From positions 1-34,852 of the forward strand of contig NZ_AOFQ01000013.1 of NCBI RefSeq assembly GCF_000495915.1: DNA of 34,852 nt. Direction: 5' to 3'. Below are positions 9,943-17,264 of this stretch, piece after piece. Positions within the stretch are counted from its first letter, which is position 1. Each line of letters opens with the position of its first letter. The translations under genes were made by a program, and so were the position numbers. The notes under the pieces are model-generated. The model was not told where the DNA came from. It did not search any database and saw only the letters and a list, made by a program, of their open reading frames with translations. Source of the stretch: Stutzerimonas chloritidismutans AW-1. GTDB taxonomy: Bacteria; Pseudomonadota; Gammaproteobacteria; Pseudomonadales; Pseudomonadaceae.

Positions 9943-9974
9943 GTGCGCATGCAACAAGGCATGCGCACTGCTTT
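9943..9974 (+). terminator. Terminator-like hairpin after the META-domain gene
   Basis: A perfect 10-bp stem, GTGCGCATGC at 9943-9952 and GCATGCGCAC at 9959-9968, encloses AACAAG and is followed by TGCTTTC. The T-run is short, so strength is uncertain. Confidence 0.6.
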
Positions 9975-10107
9975 CACGCGAGATCACATCTGCCGACCCT
10001 TCCTTACGGCAGCTGACACAGCGCCTGGGACCCGCCGCCCCTCGGATTCCGGCGTTCAGCACCTGCGAACAAGCCCGAGCAAAGCCGCCTGCCGACCTTC
10101 ACGAAAC

Positions 10108-10123
10108 TGGCACATCCAGTGCA
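10108..10123 (+). promoter_or_regulatory. Sigma-54 (RpoN) -24/-12 promoter
   Basis: TGGCAC at 10108-10113 and GTGCA at 10119-10123 fit the consensus TGGCAC-N5-TTGCA with a single mismatch. The critical GG-N10-GC spacing is exact (GG at 10109-10110, GC at 10121-10122). It points rightward into a stretch with no reading frame, ending in a strong terminator. No activator-binding site is obvious upstream. Confidence 0.55.
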
Positions 10124-10134
10124 TAGACTGAATC

Positions 10135-10225
10135 AACCAGTTTCGGGGACCCTGGTACTGGCAGGCCAGGGATTCCCCTCTTTTACACCCGGACGAAAAG
10201 GCCGCTCATTGAGCGGCCTTTTTGC
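10135..10225 (+). ncRNA. Candidate sigma-54-dependent small RNA, about 90 nt
   Basis: Transcription from the RpoN promoter would start near 10134-10136. The RNA would contain a hairpin with arms GGGGA-CCCTGG (10145-10155) and CCAGGG-AT-TCCCC, followed by TCTTTTAC. It would end at the GGCCGCTC/GAGCGGCC terminator with a run of five T. There is no credible open reading frame with a ribosome-binding site, and the next gene on this side is on the opposite strand. I could not match it to CrcZ (no repeated AANAANAA motifs) or to another named Pseudomonas small RNA. It could also be an unrecognised short peptide transcript. Confidence 0.42.
10196..10225 (+). terminator. Bidirectional terminator between the candidate small RNA and mshQ
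   Basis: AAAAGGCCGCTC at 10196-10207 pairs with GAGCGGCCTTTT at 10211-10222. It is A-rich on the left and T-rich on the right, so it can stop transcription from both sides. It lies 10 bases beyond the stop of mshQ on the minus strand and would close the msh operon. Confidence 0.88.
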
Positions 10226-10234
10226 TTTCGGAAC

Positions 10235-13200
10235 TCACATTCCCCGGTATACCTCACGACGGAAGATCAATGGCTTCGGGCCATGATAGATTCCGAAACT
10301 GGCCAGCCCCCGACTCGCCTCCCGCCCCTTGCCCTGCCAGTCATACCAGAGCCATTCCGGCACATTTGGAAAGCCGATACGAGCTTCGCCGGTGGCTTCT
10401 GGCTTGGTAATGACCAGGCTGCCTTCATACCCCGTCTGTCCGCCATCGATCTGAAGGCTCTTATTCGCCAGGTTGCCCACCTGTTCGAATGCCTGCGCGT
10501 TCCCCCAAACCGAAGCACTGCAGGTATCACCGCCTTCAGGGAGAAAGATATTCGAGGCCTGCCAGGTCTCAATAACCCAGGGCAGGCTGAGGTCCTGCAA
10601 CTCCGAGCCATGGCCGTTGCCGATGCGTAGCCGGCCCAGACGGAACTCGCTGTGGTCCAGCACCGCCTCGGCTTCCTGGCAAGTGCTGCCGTTGCATACA
10701 CCATCCCCATCGGTCAGCTGTTGCACAGTGAAGCGCAGGAGAACCTGGAATGGATGATCAGCGGCATCAGGTTGCGTAGCGAGACCGTAGCGTAGCCAAT
10801 CCGCACCCCAGGTATAGGTCCGCTGCCCGTCACCGTCGTTATTCCCGCTCTCGCTGGGAGCGAGGTCTCTGATGGACTGCCAGGTTAGCGCCTCGGGCAT
10901 GCCGTTTCCCTGGTCCAGTCGAGGGCTGAGGTCCAGTTTCCCGCCAACCGCTAACCAACTCGGGGTCGGGCTACTAGCGAAGCCCCAGAAGCCATCGAAA
11001 TCGTAGTTCTCGGTGGGGTACTCCGCCCCGTCGGCAATGCCATAGCCAGTGATCGTCAGCGCAGGCGGCTTAGCCACGGCGACTGGCTGATCCTGATAGC
11101 TGAACACGCCGCACCCCGAGTTCAGCGCGCCCTCGATTGTTGCCTTCAGGTAACGAGGGATGAACCGCCCGATCAGAGCCGAATCGCTGGCTGGCACTGC
11201 CACGCCGAGATAGGGAGGCGGCTCGACTCGCAGGCGAAACACGCCAACCTCTGACAGCGCTACATCCTGGATAACAGCTCCATCCCAGTTTGCCGGCGAG
11301 CCGGATGGCAGATGATCGTAGCGCCCGTCTACCGGTGTGAGTACACGCCCAGCCACCCCACCGATAACTGGAGAGGGGGCTTGGACCATCGGGCGTAGCT
11401 GCAGCTGATCCTGTCGATAGTTTCTCGTCGTGCTCGCTTTACAGAGCTCGCCATCGGCACGCCAGGCTACCGGTCTGATCGTTGTTGAAAATACCTGCCC
11501 AACCTTCCGGAACACATCGCAGCTGCTGTCTCCGGCCGAGCAGGTCTGCGATGGCTCGATGCAGAACCCCGCCGGTGCGGAAACGAAGTCATCGCTGCCG
11601 GTCATCGGCCCGCTGTCACCCTCCTCTGCGCTGCCCGGATAGTAGGCGTTGAGCAGCATCCGGCCGGTTTCGGCGTAGTTCACGTCGAGCGAGGTGGCGC
11701 CGTTCTGATCGAAACGAAGCGCGAGCGGCCGAGCCTCTGCAAAGTTCTGCCCGACCGCTTCGGCATTCACCTGAACTGGTTTCGAGCTGTCCGACAGCTC
11801 GCTGACTAACGGAGTGACGAAGCTGCTCCAGAAACGCACCTCACGCGTGCTGTCGGTGAACGCCGGCTCGCAGCGAGGGCTGCCTTCGTCACCGACGTCA
11901 ATGACCGCACGCATGGGCACAGCCGAATGTCCGCGACCGGCCTGCATATCCGGCACATCGAAGATGAAGCCGCTCTGCGCGAAGTTCAGAATACAGTCGG
12001 AAGAAAGGGGTGCATCGCCAATCCGGCAAAGTGTCGATCTAGAGGCATCAGGCTCTGAAGCGTCGACAGCCAAGGGCATCTGCAACTGTAGCCCCTGCAG
12101 CTTAAAGGTCCCGACGCCACCTCTGATCGTCTGCTGGTTGCCACCGAGCCAGCCCTCCCCTCTGAGGATTACCGATACGTCGCCCTGGTAGGGCTGGCAG
12201 GCCCCAGGGGCTGCATTGGTACAGGCCATGAGCGTGACGGCCTGAGGGCTGCAGGTATGTGCTAAGGCACTGGTGGAGAACTCGAAGTGATCGATGCCTG
12301 CTGGCGTGCCACACCAATGACGCGCTGCCATCTGCCTCCTGTAGTCATCGATAGTCCAGAGCCCTTGATGTAACCGAACCTCGTCGATCGATCCGACGAG
12401 ACCACTTGAATCACCTGCGATGATAAGAGGGTCAGTGTCGTTCGGAGTTGAACCAAACAAGAATGTCTCACTGGCTGCCGACTCGGCAGTTCCATCCAAA
12501 TAAAGTGCCCCGTCTAGCCTGTCCAAACCTAAGAAGACGACCGTTAGTTTGAGGTGAAAGCCTACGTGCACCCACTTGCCAATCGGGAGTGGCCGAGAGT
12601 AAACCGTCAAAGCCCTTCCGCCGAACCAGGTAGGCGCTCGCGAAGTTAATACCAACCGACGTTGGTTATCTAACTCAAGCCTGTACGTAGTGCCCTTCGA
12701 AAATACGGCGACGTTACCGCTCGGCGTTGCCTCCACCTTGAGCCAGAAACTCGCACTCAGTTCACGCTTGAGATCAAGTGAGTCGTGATCTCGTACCAGC
12801 ACCGCACTTGCGGGTGCATCGAATCGCCCATATCGACACGTTCCCTCGCCTTGCCTATCGACGGGCCGGGCCGGGTCAGCCCCGGCGGTAACGGCCCCGC
12901 CAATTACCTGGATGTCGAATGCCCCTCGCCCCGTGTTCGCCGGTACGCCCCAGCTCGCCTCATCGAAACGCAAGTAAAGCGGGATATTTTCGGTAGTCTG
13001 GCAGAGGTCGCCCTGAGCAAACGCCGACGCGGCCACCTCGTCGTAGGTGATAACGTCTTTGACCTTGGTATCGATGCTGCCTTCGGCTGTTAGGGCACCC
13101 TCTATGTGAGCGCTAGAATTGGCGGTGACATCGCCGGTCACATACACCAAGGCATTGATATCGTTCTTGGTGCCGATGGTTAGATTTCCGCGCACGACAA

Positions 13201-13600
13201 TCAGCAAGTCGGCCGCCGAACCGTTCGGATTGATCCTGCTATGCGGTGCGAGTTCGAGATCGCCGTCGACGAACATCCGCACGGGCCGGCCGGCCGTTAC
13301 CGAGATGGTCTCGCCGTTGTTCAGCTTGCCGGCGTCGTAGAAGTAATCCCCGCTTGCGGTGTATGCGGCACCACGGGAGGGAAAGGGGCCGTAGACCTGA
13401 CGATCCATTACGGCAAGGTCGAGTGTCGCGCCAGTATCCGGCGTTGCGTCCTGGGGAAAGACATTTGAGCAGAGCGCCGCCGACGCGGTTGGGCTGCCCA
13501 GACAGACAATACCGAGCAGGCAAAGCACCGCGAGCGACGATGCCTCGACCCGCGCACAGCGCGTCAGTAGCCTCCAGCTGCCCCGTATGCTCTCGAGCAT
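10235..13600 (-). CDS. mshQ: MSHA biogenesis protein MshQ, large surface protein with LamG-like domain
   Basis: Very large exported protein (1121 residues from this start), last gene of the MSHA pilus locus. A signal peptide ends near SPTASA (residue 41). Residues of about 105-180 form short beta repeats (FVDGDLELAPHSRINPNG, NLTIGTKNDINALVYVTGD, ANSSAHIEGALTAEGSI) like a small beta-solenoid. Residues of about 205-432 resemble a LamG/concanavalin-like domain (SASFWLKVE, GKWVHVGFHL, GSIDEVRLHQG). The C-terminal 650 residues look like the DUF6701 region of MshQ. Family knowledge places MshQ on the pilus or cell surface, possibly at the tip. Starts at 13627 and 13609 are possible; 13600 is preferred for AAGG nine bases upstream. 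Parts of the gene (about 12300-12800) look lower in GC than the flanks. Confidence 0.8.
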   Translation of the reverse strand: MLESIRGSWRLLTRCARVEASSLAVLCLLGIVCLGSPTASAALCSNVFPQDATPDTGATLDLAVMDRQVYGPFPSRGAAYTASGDYFYDAGKLNNGETISVTAGRPVRMFVDGDLELAPHSRINPNGSAADLLIVVRGNLTIGTKNDINALVYVTGDVTANSSAHIEGALTAEGSIDTKVKDVITYDEVAASAFAQGDLCQTTENIPLYLRFDEASWGVPANTGRGAFDIQVIGGAVTAGADPARPVDRQGEGTCRYGRFDAPASAVLVRDHDSLDLKRELSASFWLKVEATPSGNVAVFSKGTTYRLELDNQRRLVLTSRAPTWFGGRALTVYSRPLPIGKWVHVGFHLKLTVVFLGLDRLDGALYLDGTAESAASETFLFGSTPNDTDPLIIAGDSSGLVGSIDEVRLHQGLWTIDDYRRQMAARHWCGTPAGIDHFEFSTSALAHTCSPQAVTLMACTNAAPGACQPYQGDVSVILRGEGWLGGNQQTIRGGVGTFKLQGLQLQMPLAVDASEPDASRSTLCRIGDAPLSSDCILNFAQSGFIFDVPDMQAGRGHSAVPMRAVIDVGDEGSPRCEPAFTDSTREVRFWSSFVTPLVSELSDSSKPVQVNAEAVGQNFAEARPLALRFDQNGATSLDVNYAETGRMLLNAYYPGSAEEGDSGPMTGSDDFVSAPAGFCIEPSQTCSAGDSSCDVFRKVGQVFSTTIRPVAWRADGELCKASTTRNYRQDQLQLRPMVQAPSPVIGGVAGRVLTPVDGRYDHLPSGSPANWDGAVIQDVALSEVGVFRLRVEPPPYLGVAVPASDSALIGRFIPRYLKATIEGALNSGCGVFSYQDQPVAVAKPPALTITGYGIADGAEYPTENYDFDGFWGFASSPTPSWLAVGGKLDLSPRLDQGNGMPEALTWQSIRDLAPSESGNNDGDGQRTYTWGADWLRYGLATQPDAADHPFQVLLRFTVQQLTDGDGVCNGSTCQEAEAVLDHSEFRLGRLRIGNGHGSELQDLSLPWVIETWQASNIFLPEGGDTCSASVWGNAQAFEQVGNLANKSLQIDGGQTGYEGSLVITKPEATGEARIGFPNVPEWLWYDWQGKGREASRGLASFGIYHGPKPLIFRREVYRGM

Positions 13601-13601
13601 G

Positions 13602-14015
13602 TCAATCATCCTTTTCCACCACGGCACTCAACTGCCGATACACATGATCCGGGCTGCCCGGCGAGGCGTACTGTGCGCTAGCCTGCAGTGAGATGAAGCG
13701 CAGGCTACGCTCTTCCTCGGGCAGAGATACGGCAGCGCCCGGGGCACACTGCACGTCCACCGTGAAGCCCTGGAGCATGAAGTTATCGCTGCAGGATTCA
13801 CCGGCCATCGCCCTATGGATCCCCCACTCAATCCCGGCCCGCGCTGCCTGATAGGCCCGCGCCTGCAGGATCGCCATGCTGCTGGTGGCGCTCTGAGTTT
13901 CGGACATCCGCGCCATGGCCGCGATCGCGCCGGCGATGACGATAATGACAAACATCGCGGCGACTAGCCCGAAGCCGCCCTGGCGACTCTGTAGGAAGGA
14001 AAAATCAGGGCGCAT
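13602..14015 (-). CDS. mshP: MSHA biogenesis protein MshP (PilX-like)
   Basis: A 137-residue membrane-anchored protein. After 13 residues (MRPDFSFLQSRQG) comes a pilin-like hydrophobic helix GFGLVAAMFVIIVIAGAIAAMARM, without the Glu5 of true pilins. The helix is followed by an alpha segment (ILQARAYQAARAGIEWGIHRAM) typical of PilX/MshP proteins. Two cysteines lie in ESCSDNF and VDVQCAPG. It overlaps the mshO stop by 11 bases. It probably works with the minor pilins in priming pilus assembly. Confidence 0.8.
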   Translation of the reverse strand: MRPDFSFLQSRQGGFGLVAAMFVIIVIAGAIAAMARMSETQSATSSMAILQARAYQAARAGIEWGIHRAMAGESCSDNFMLQGFTVDVQCAPGAAVSLPEEERSLRFISLQASAQYASPGSPDHVYRQLSAVVEKDD

Positions 14016-14913
14016 TATCGACCTGGACCTGCTGCAAGAGGGTGACGGTTCCGCCAGCGCCAGCCAGTACCAGTTTGAGCGTCACAAGGCCGTTGCGCGT
14101 GTTGTTGCCGGGTTCGTAGCTGAACTGGCTCTGGCCGCAATCGACACGATCGACCACGGTGGCGGCACCGGAATAATCAGACGCGGCCAGTTCGCCAAAT
14201 TCGGCGCGAATTAGCGCACCGTTTCGGCACTGATAGCCGACGGCTCGGTCGGCCAGAAAAAACCGATGCTGCGGCGAGGCGAACTCAAAACGGAAAGCCG
14301 AGAGATCAGCCTCAAGCACGCCGTTTTCCCATGTGAAGACCTTGGGTGACACCGGCGAGACCGCTCCATCGACGGGCTCGGGGCGCCCGACGAGCGAACC
14401 GGTGTTATAGATGATCAGCCAATGCTTGTTGTTTTTGCTATCTGCCGGCTCGATTGGGCTGAGGATATCGATCACGCAGCGGCCGGATATCTGCGTACAG
14501 GCCGGTGGATCCTGACGTGGCCCATCGGGCACCGGCAGATTGGCCCGATAGCGTCCGGCGGCCGCAATCGGAACGAGCCTGACTTCATCGCCCGTGTCGG
14601 CTACAAGGACGGAGTTCGGTACGGCTAGCCGAATATCGCGCGCCATCCGGTTGAGCGCAATCGCCGCCCGATCGGTCAGTTCAGCCCGCTGACTATTATC
14701 GGCGAAGCCTTGCAACGGCCGCGACATGACCGTACCGACCATCACCGCAACGACGCCAGCCAGCGCGATCACCATGATCAGCTCGACCAGCGTGAACCCA
14801 TTGGTACTGCCTACGGTTTGCCTGAAGCCCTGACGGGAGAGTGCCCAGCCAGCGCCCGCGAATGTCCTCGCTCGCTGACTGTTCTGGCGCCTCGGCGCTC
14901 GCATCAGGGGCAT
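14005..14913 (-). CDS. mshO: MSHA minor prepilin MshO
   Basis: PilW-like minor pilin, 302 residues. The prepilin peptidase site is NG-FTLVELIMVIAL with Glu5 present. The leader before it is unusually long (39 residues) if the ATG at 14913 is used. That ATG has GGGGA seven bases upstream. An ATG at 14904 forms TGATG with the mshD stop but has no good ribosome-binding site. No other start closer to the cleavage site is available in the frame. Four or more cysteines lie in the globular part (PPACTQISGRC, YQCRNG, VDCGQ). Confidence 0.82.
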   Translation of the reverse strand: MPLMRAPRRQNSQRARTFAGAGWALSRQGFRQTVGSTNGFTLVELIMVIALAGVVAVMVGTVMSRPLQGFADNSQRAELTDRAAIALNRMARDIRLAVPNSVLVADTGDEVRLVPIAAAGRYRANLPVPDGPRQDPPACTQISGRCVIDILSPIEPADSKNNKHWLIIYNTGSLVGRPEPVDGAVSPVSPKVFTWENGVLEADLSAFRFEFASPQHRFFLADRAVGYQCRNGALIRAEFGELAASDYSGAATVVDRVDCGQSQFSYEPGNNTRNGLVTLKLVLAGAGGTVTLLQQVQVDNAP

Positions 14914-15335
14914 AGGGCATTCCCCGAGGCGTCGTACTCACCGTAGCAGGTGCGCCAACCGGAAAGCTGTAACAACTGGTTCTGCGGATCGGTCACCGTC
15001 ACCTCGATGCGGGTGGCGTCAACACCGTTCAGATTGGCAGCACCATCGACCGTCAGTGCGACCGAGTAGCCGACCAGCTCGGTAACCGGTTCGCCGGCAA
15101 GATTTCGGGGTGCAGCGGCCGATTGCGCCGCGCTGCTCAGCTGACCGTAAGGCAGCGCCAGCGCCGCCGACAGATAGCTTTCGGCGATCATTACGCTCTG
15201 CTGGCGCAGCAGCGGATCGGCCGAGCGCGCGGTGATGCTGGCCATGGCGAAAAACAATGCCGCTGCGGCGATGCCGATGATAACGATGGTGATGACCAGT
15301 TCGACCAGAGTCATTCCGCGTTGTGGCCGGATCAC
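14904..15335 (-). CDS. mshD: MSHA minor prepilin MshD
   Basis: Minor pilin of 143 residues if started at the GTG at 15335. This gives a leader VIRPQRG cleaved before MTLVELVITIVIIG; position +1 is Met rather than Phe, and Glu5 is present. The frame is open further upstream to 15518, but that part covers a palindromic repeat element and has no protein-like character. GAGG lies eight bases before the GTG. The C-terminus carries a Cys pair (WRTCYGEYDASGNALC). It overlaps mshO by up to 10 bases and is separated from mshC by 262 bases of repeats. Confidence 0.78.
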   Translation of the reverse strand: MIRPQRGMTLVELVITIVIIGIAAAALFFAMASITARSADPLLRQQSVMIAESYLSAALALPYGQLSSAAQSAAAPRNLAGEPVTELVGYSVALTVDGAANLNGVDATRIEVTVTDPQNQLLQLSGWRTCYGEYDASGNALCP

Positions 15336-15363
15336 GGCTGATACCTCGGTCCCGTGGCGCGGC

Positions 15364-15464
15364 CGTAGGGTGGAAAACCGCGCAGCGTTTTCCACCATGG
15401 GGCCGGATTGTGACTGGTGGCGTGGAGAACATTGGTGGATGGGTAAAGCGTCATCCACCCTACG
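15364..15464. repeat. Palindromic 101-bp element with 11-bp inverted ends (REP/BIME-like)
   Basis: The ends CGTAGGGTGGA (15364-15374) and TCCACCCTACG (15454-15464) are perfect inverted repeats. Each half is itself palindromic: GGTGGAAAAC at 15369-15378 pairs with GTTTTCCACC at 15387-15396, and GGTGGAT at 15434-15440 pairs with ATCCACC at 15453-15459. The GTAGGGTGGA motif resembles dispersed intergenic repeats of pseudomonads. It sits inside the pilus operon between mshC and mshD. Confidence 0.7.
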
Positions 15465-15553
15465 TTGAAGCCCGTTAGGCTGTGAATGAGGAAAATGGTG
15501 TCGAAGTCCAATGCGCATCGAAGCAATGACCGGACCCTGCCGATACTCTGCTC

Positions 15554-15588
15554 GTTGGGCTTCGCAGGCTCAACCCAGCTTACGGTCT
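15554..15588. repeat. Second palindromic repeat type (GTTGGGC...GCTCAAC)
   Basis: GTTGGGC at 15554-15560 and GCTCAAC at 15568-15574 form a 7-bp arm pair with one mismatch around TTCGCAG. The flank resembles a common Pseudomonas intergenic repeat that has a GTAAG motif next to such a stem. It lies just upstream of the mshC stop side of the same 262-base gap. Confidence 0.45.
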
Positions 15589-15597
15589 GGAATCGAG

Positions 15598-16035
15598 TCA
15601 TTGGCCCACCTCGATAAAGCCGGTGGCGGAGTGGACGGTAAAGGTGTGGCTGCCAATCGTGGTCACACATCGTCCGCCGGGACAGGCTTCGTTGACGCTG
15701 CCAAGGGAGTTGAAACTGATGGCGAGTGCTTTAGTGACAGCAACGCCAGTCGGCAGCGACTTGACGTAGTCGTTTCCGACAGGCATGACACCGCAATCGC
15801 CGCCGCTGTAATTCAATGAATATCCAGAAGTATCGATTTGAAAGGCAATGGGGCAACCACTCGCCACAGCCAGCTTCTGCCCATAGCGAACAGTCGAGAG
15901 CGCTTCCTCGAAATAAAAGCGTTCATCGAAGACCTTGCGGTCGAAAAAGTGCGGTACGGCCACGGCGGAGATAACGCCGAGAATCACGATCACCATGATT
16001 AACTCGACGATCGTAAAACCGCGCTGTTTAACCAT
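15598..16035 (-). CDS. mshC: MSHA minor prepilin MshC
   Basis: Minor pilin of 145 residues. The leader MVKQRG is cleaved before FTIVELIMVIVILG, with Glu5 present. The globular domain has two Cys pairs (ASGCPIAF/GGDCGVMP and EACPGGRCVTT) and ends with HSATGFIEVGQ, a type II pseudopilin-like ending. The frame runs on upstream to 16131, but that segment contains a hairpin and the start at 16035 follows AAGGG nine bases upstream. The next gene, mshD, is 262 bases away across repeats. Confidence 0.84.
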   Translation of the reverse strand: MVKQRGFTIVELIMVIVILGVISAVAVPHFFDRKVFDERFYFEEALSTVRYGQKLAVASGCPIAFQIDTSGYSLNYSGGDCGVMPVGNDYVKSLPTGVAVTKALAISFNSLGSVNEACPGGRCVTTIGSHTFTVHSATGFIEVGQ

Positions 16036-16099
16036 TAGCCGGCCCTTCTGCTCAAGCGCGTCGGAGGAGTGATTTATCTCGCCTCCAGGAATTAATGGC

Positions 16100-16119
16100 A
16101 ACCCGGCAAAAGCCGGGTT
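16100..16119 (-). terminator. Hairpin 2 between mshA and mshC
   Basis: AACCCGGC at 16100-16107 pairs with GCCGGGTT at 16112-16119 around a 4-base loop. It is followed on the minus strand by GCCATTAATT rather than a long T-run. It may be a weak terminator or an RNA-stabilising structure at the 3' end of mshA mRNA. Confidence 0.55.
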
Positions 16120-16144
16120 GCGGAAGAGCATCGTAAGGCCGGCG

Positions 16145-16172
16145 AACCCCGTAGATCAAAGATGCGGGGGTT
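16145..16172 (-). terminator. Hairpin 1 just after mshA
   Basis: AACCCCG at 16145-16151 pairs with CGGGGGTT (one extra G) ending at 16172; the loop is about 13 bases. It is the first of two hairpins in the 169-base gap after the major pilin gene. No strong T-run follows. Confidence 0.4.
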
Positions 16173-16204
16173 AGTTGGCCGAGCGCACCCACTTTACAGG
16201 CTTA

Positions 16205-16672
16205 TTAATTGCAATTAGTCGTAACCGCTTTAATATCAGGAACCTCACCCGAAGTTGTTGGCGCTGTATATATCACAGCACATGTAGCCTGATTGTCCGC
16301 CGAAACTCCTTTGTGAGTGTAAGCGATTCCAGTCGTCGGCTGTGTTGTCAACAGAACGAAATCCCCAGTACTTGCAGTGATATTTAAGCCAGATAGCTCA
16401 GCGATATCGTCCTCTTTCGGATAACCATTCACCAGCGTAAACGTTTTCCCTTCGACGGAGATATCGTTCGTTGAACCATTCTTGGCGAGCCAAGAAGAGT
16501 GAGCCATCGCGGAAGCTGACTTCATCGAGCCATACGCGGCCTGAACGGTAGCTCCACGCGCATCCGCTCCCAAATCTACAAACTTAGGCAATGCAAACGC
16601 AGCCAAAATCCCCAAAACAACAATCACCATAATCAACTCAATCATGGTGAAACCGCTCTGTTGCTTCTTCAT
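16205..16672 (-). CDS. mshA: MSHA major prepilin MshA
   Basis: Major pilin subunit, 155 residues. The leader MKKQQSG is cleaved before FTMIELIMVIVVLGILAAFA; Glu5 is present. The ALPKFVDLGADARGATV segment and YGSMKSASAMAHSS are typical of MshA. Two cysteines near the C-terminus (NQATCAVIY and TTNCN) probably form the pilin disulfide loop. AAGGAG eight bases before the ATG is a strong ribosome-binding site. The gene is visibly more AT-rich than its neighbours and uses codons such as AAA and ATA-type triplets more freely, as expected for a diversifying or transferred surface antigen. Two hairpins follow it. Confidence 0.87.
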   Translation of the reverse strand: MKKQQSGFTMIELIMVIVVLGILAAFALPKFVDLGADARGATVQAAYGSMKSASAMAHSSWLAKNGSTNDISVEGKTFTLVNGYPKEDDIAELSGLNITASTGDFVLLTTQPTTGIAYTHKGVSADNQATCAVIYTAPTTSGEVPDIKAVTTNCN

Positions 16673-16695
16673 AGTTGTCGCTCCTTGTTTATGAA

Positions 16696-17220
16696 TCATT
16701 GAAAGTTGACGAAGACTTCGCCGGTATTGGCGTTGTATTCGATGACGTCGTCGCCGCCATCGAGGTTGTAGGTGAACAGGCAGCGGGTGCCGTTGGCCGT
16801 GGCTGTAAATGCCGGATTGGTGCCGGTCAGGCTCTGCGAGGAAGCCTGCAGCAGGTTGCTCCAGAGGTTGCGGCATTCATCGGCGGACATGCTGGTGTTG
16901 GCGAGCGGAGTGCCGCTGCGTTCGGTGCCTACGGGCCAGCCGTTGGCATTCACATCCATCGCGCCGTTGCCGTAGCCCTGTACGTTGATCTGGCAATTTC
17001 CTGCCAGACAGGCATTGCTGCCGCCGCCGCGATTCAGTTCGTACTGGCCGCGCACCAGCGAGACGGCCGACGTCAGCGCACCACCAGCGCTGCGCACGCT
17101 GGCGCGGTGGGCGTCCTTGGCCGAGTCGATGAAGTGTGGCAAGGCGACCGCGGCCAGGATGCCGAGGATGGCGATGACCACGACCAGCTCGATCATGGTG
17201 AAACCCTTGTGTCGTTGCAT
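16696..17220 (-). CDS. mshB: MSHA prepilin MshB
   Basis: Pilin-like protein of 174 residues. The leader MQRHKG is cleaved before FTMIELVVVIAILGILAAVALPHF, with Glu5 present. The globular part has cysteine pairs (NACLAGNCQ and ADECRNL/GTRCLF) and ends YNANTGEVFVNFQ. The frame extends to 17268, but the ATG at 17220 has GGAGG seven bases upstream and gives a standard short leader. The position before mshA matches mshB of Vibrio MSHA loci. The base composition is normal for the region, unlike mshA. Confidence 0.82.
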   Translation of the reverse strand: MQRHKGFTMIELVVVIAILGILAAVALPHFIDSAKDAHRASVRSAGGALTSAVSLVRGQYELNRGGGSNACLAGNCQINVQGYGNGAMDVNANGWPVGTERSGTPLANTSMSADECRNLWSNLLQASSQSLTGTNPAFTATANGTRCLFTYNLDGGDDVIEYNANTGEVFVNFQ

Positions 17221-17264
17221 CGTGCCTCCGTGGCTCATGTGGAATGTCGCGATTCGTAAGCTCA

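Noticed and set aside
10135..10225. Identification of the candidate small RNA as CrcZ, CrcY or CrcX
   Set aside because: The promoter type fits, but the RNA is much shorter than CrcZ and lacks repeated AANAANAA (CA) motifs, and the neighbours are not cbrB.
15336..15518. Longer N-terminus of MshD
   Set aside because: The upstream part of the frame runs through the palindromic repeat, and a prepilin leader of more than 60 residues would be very unusual. The GTG at 15335 gives a normal 7-residue leader.
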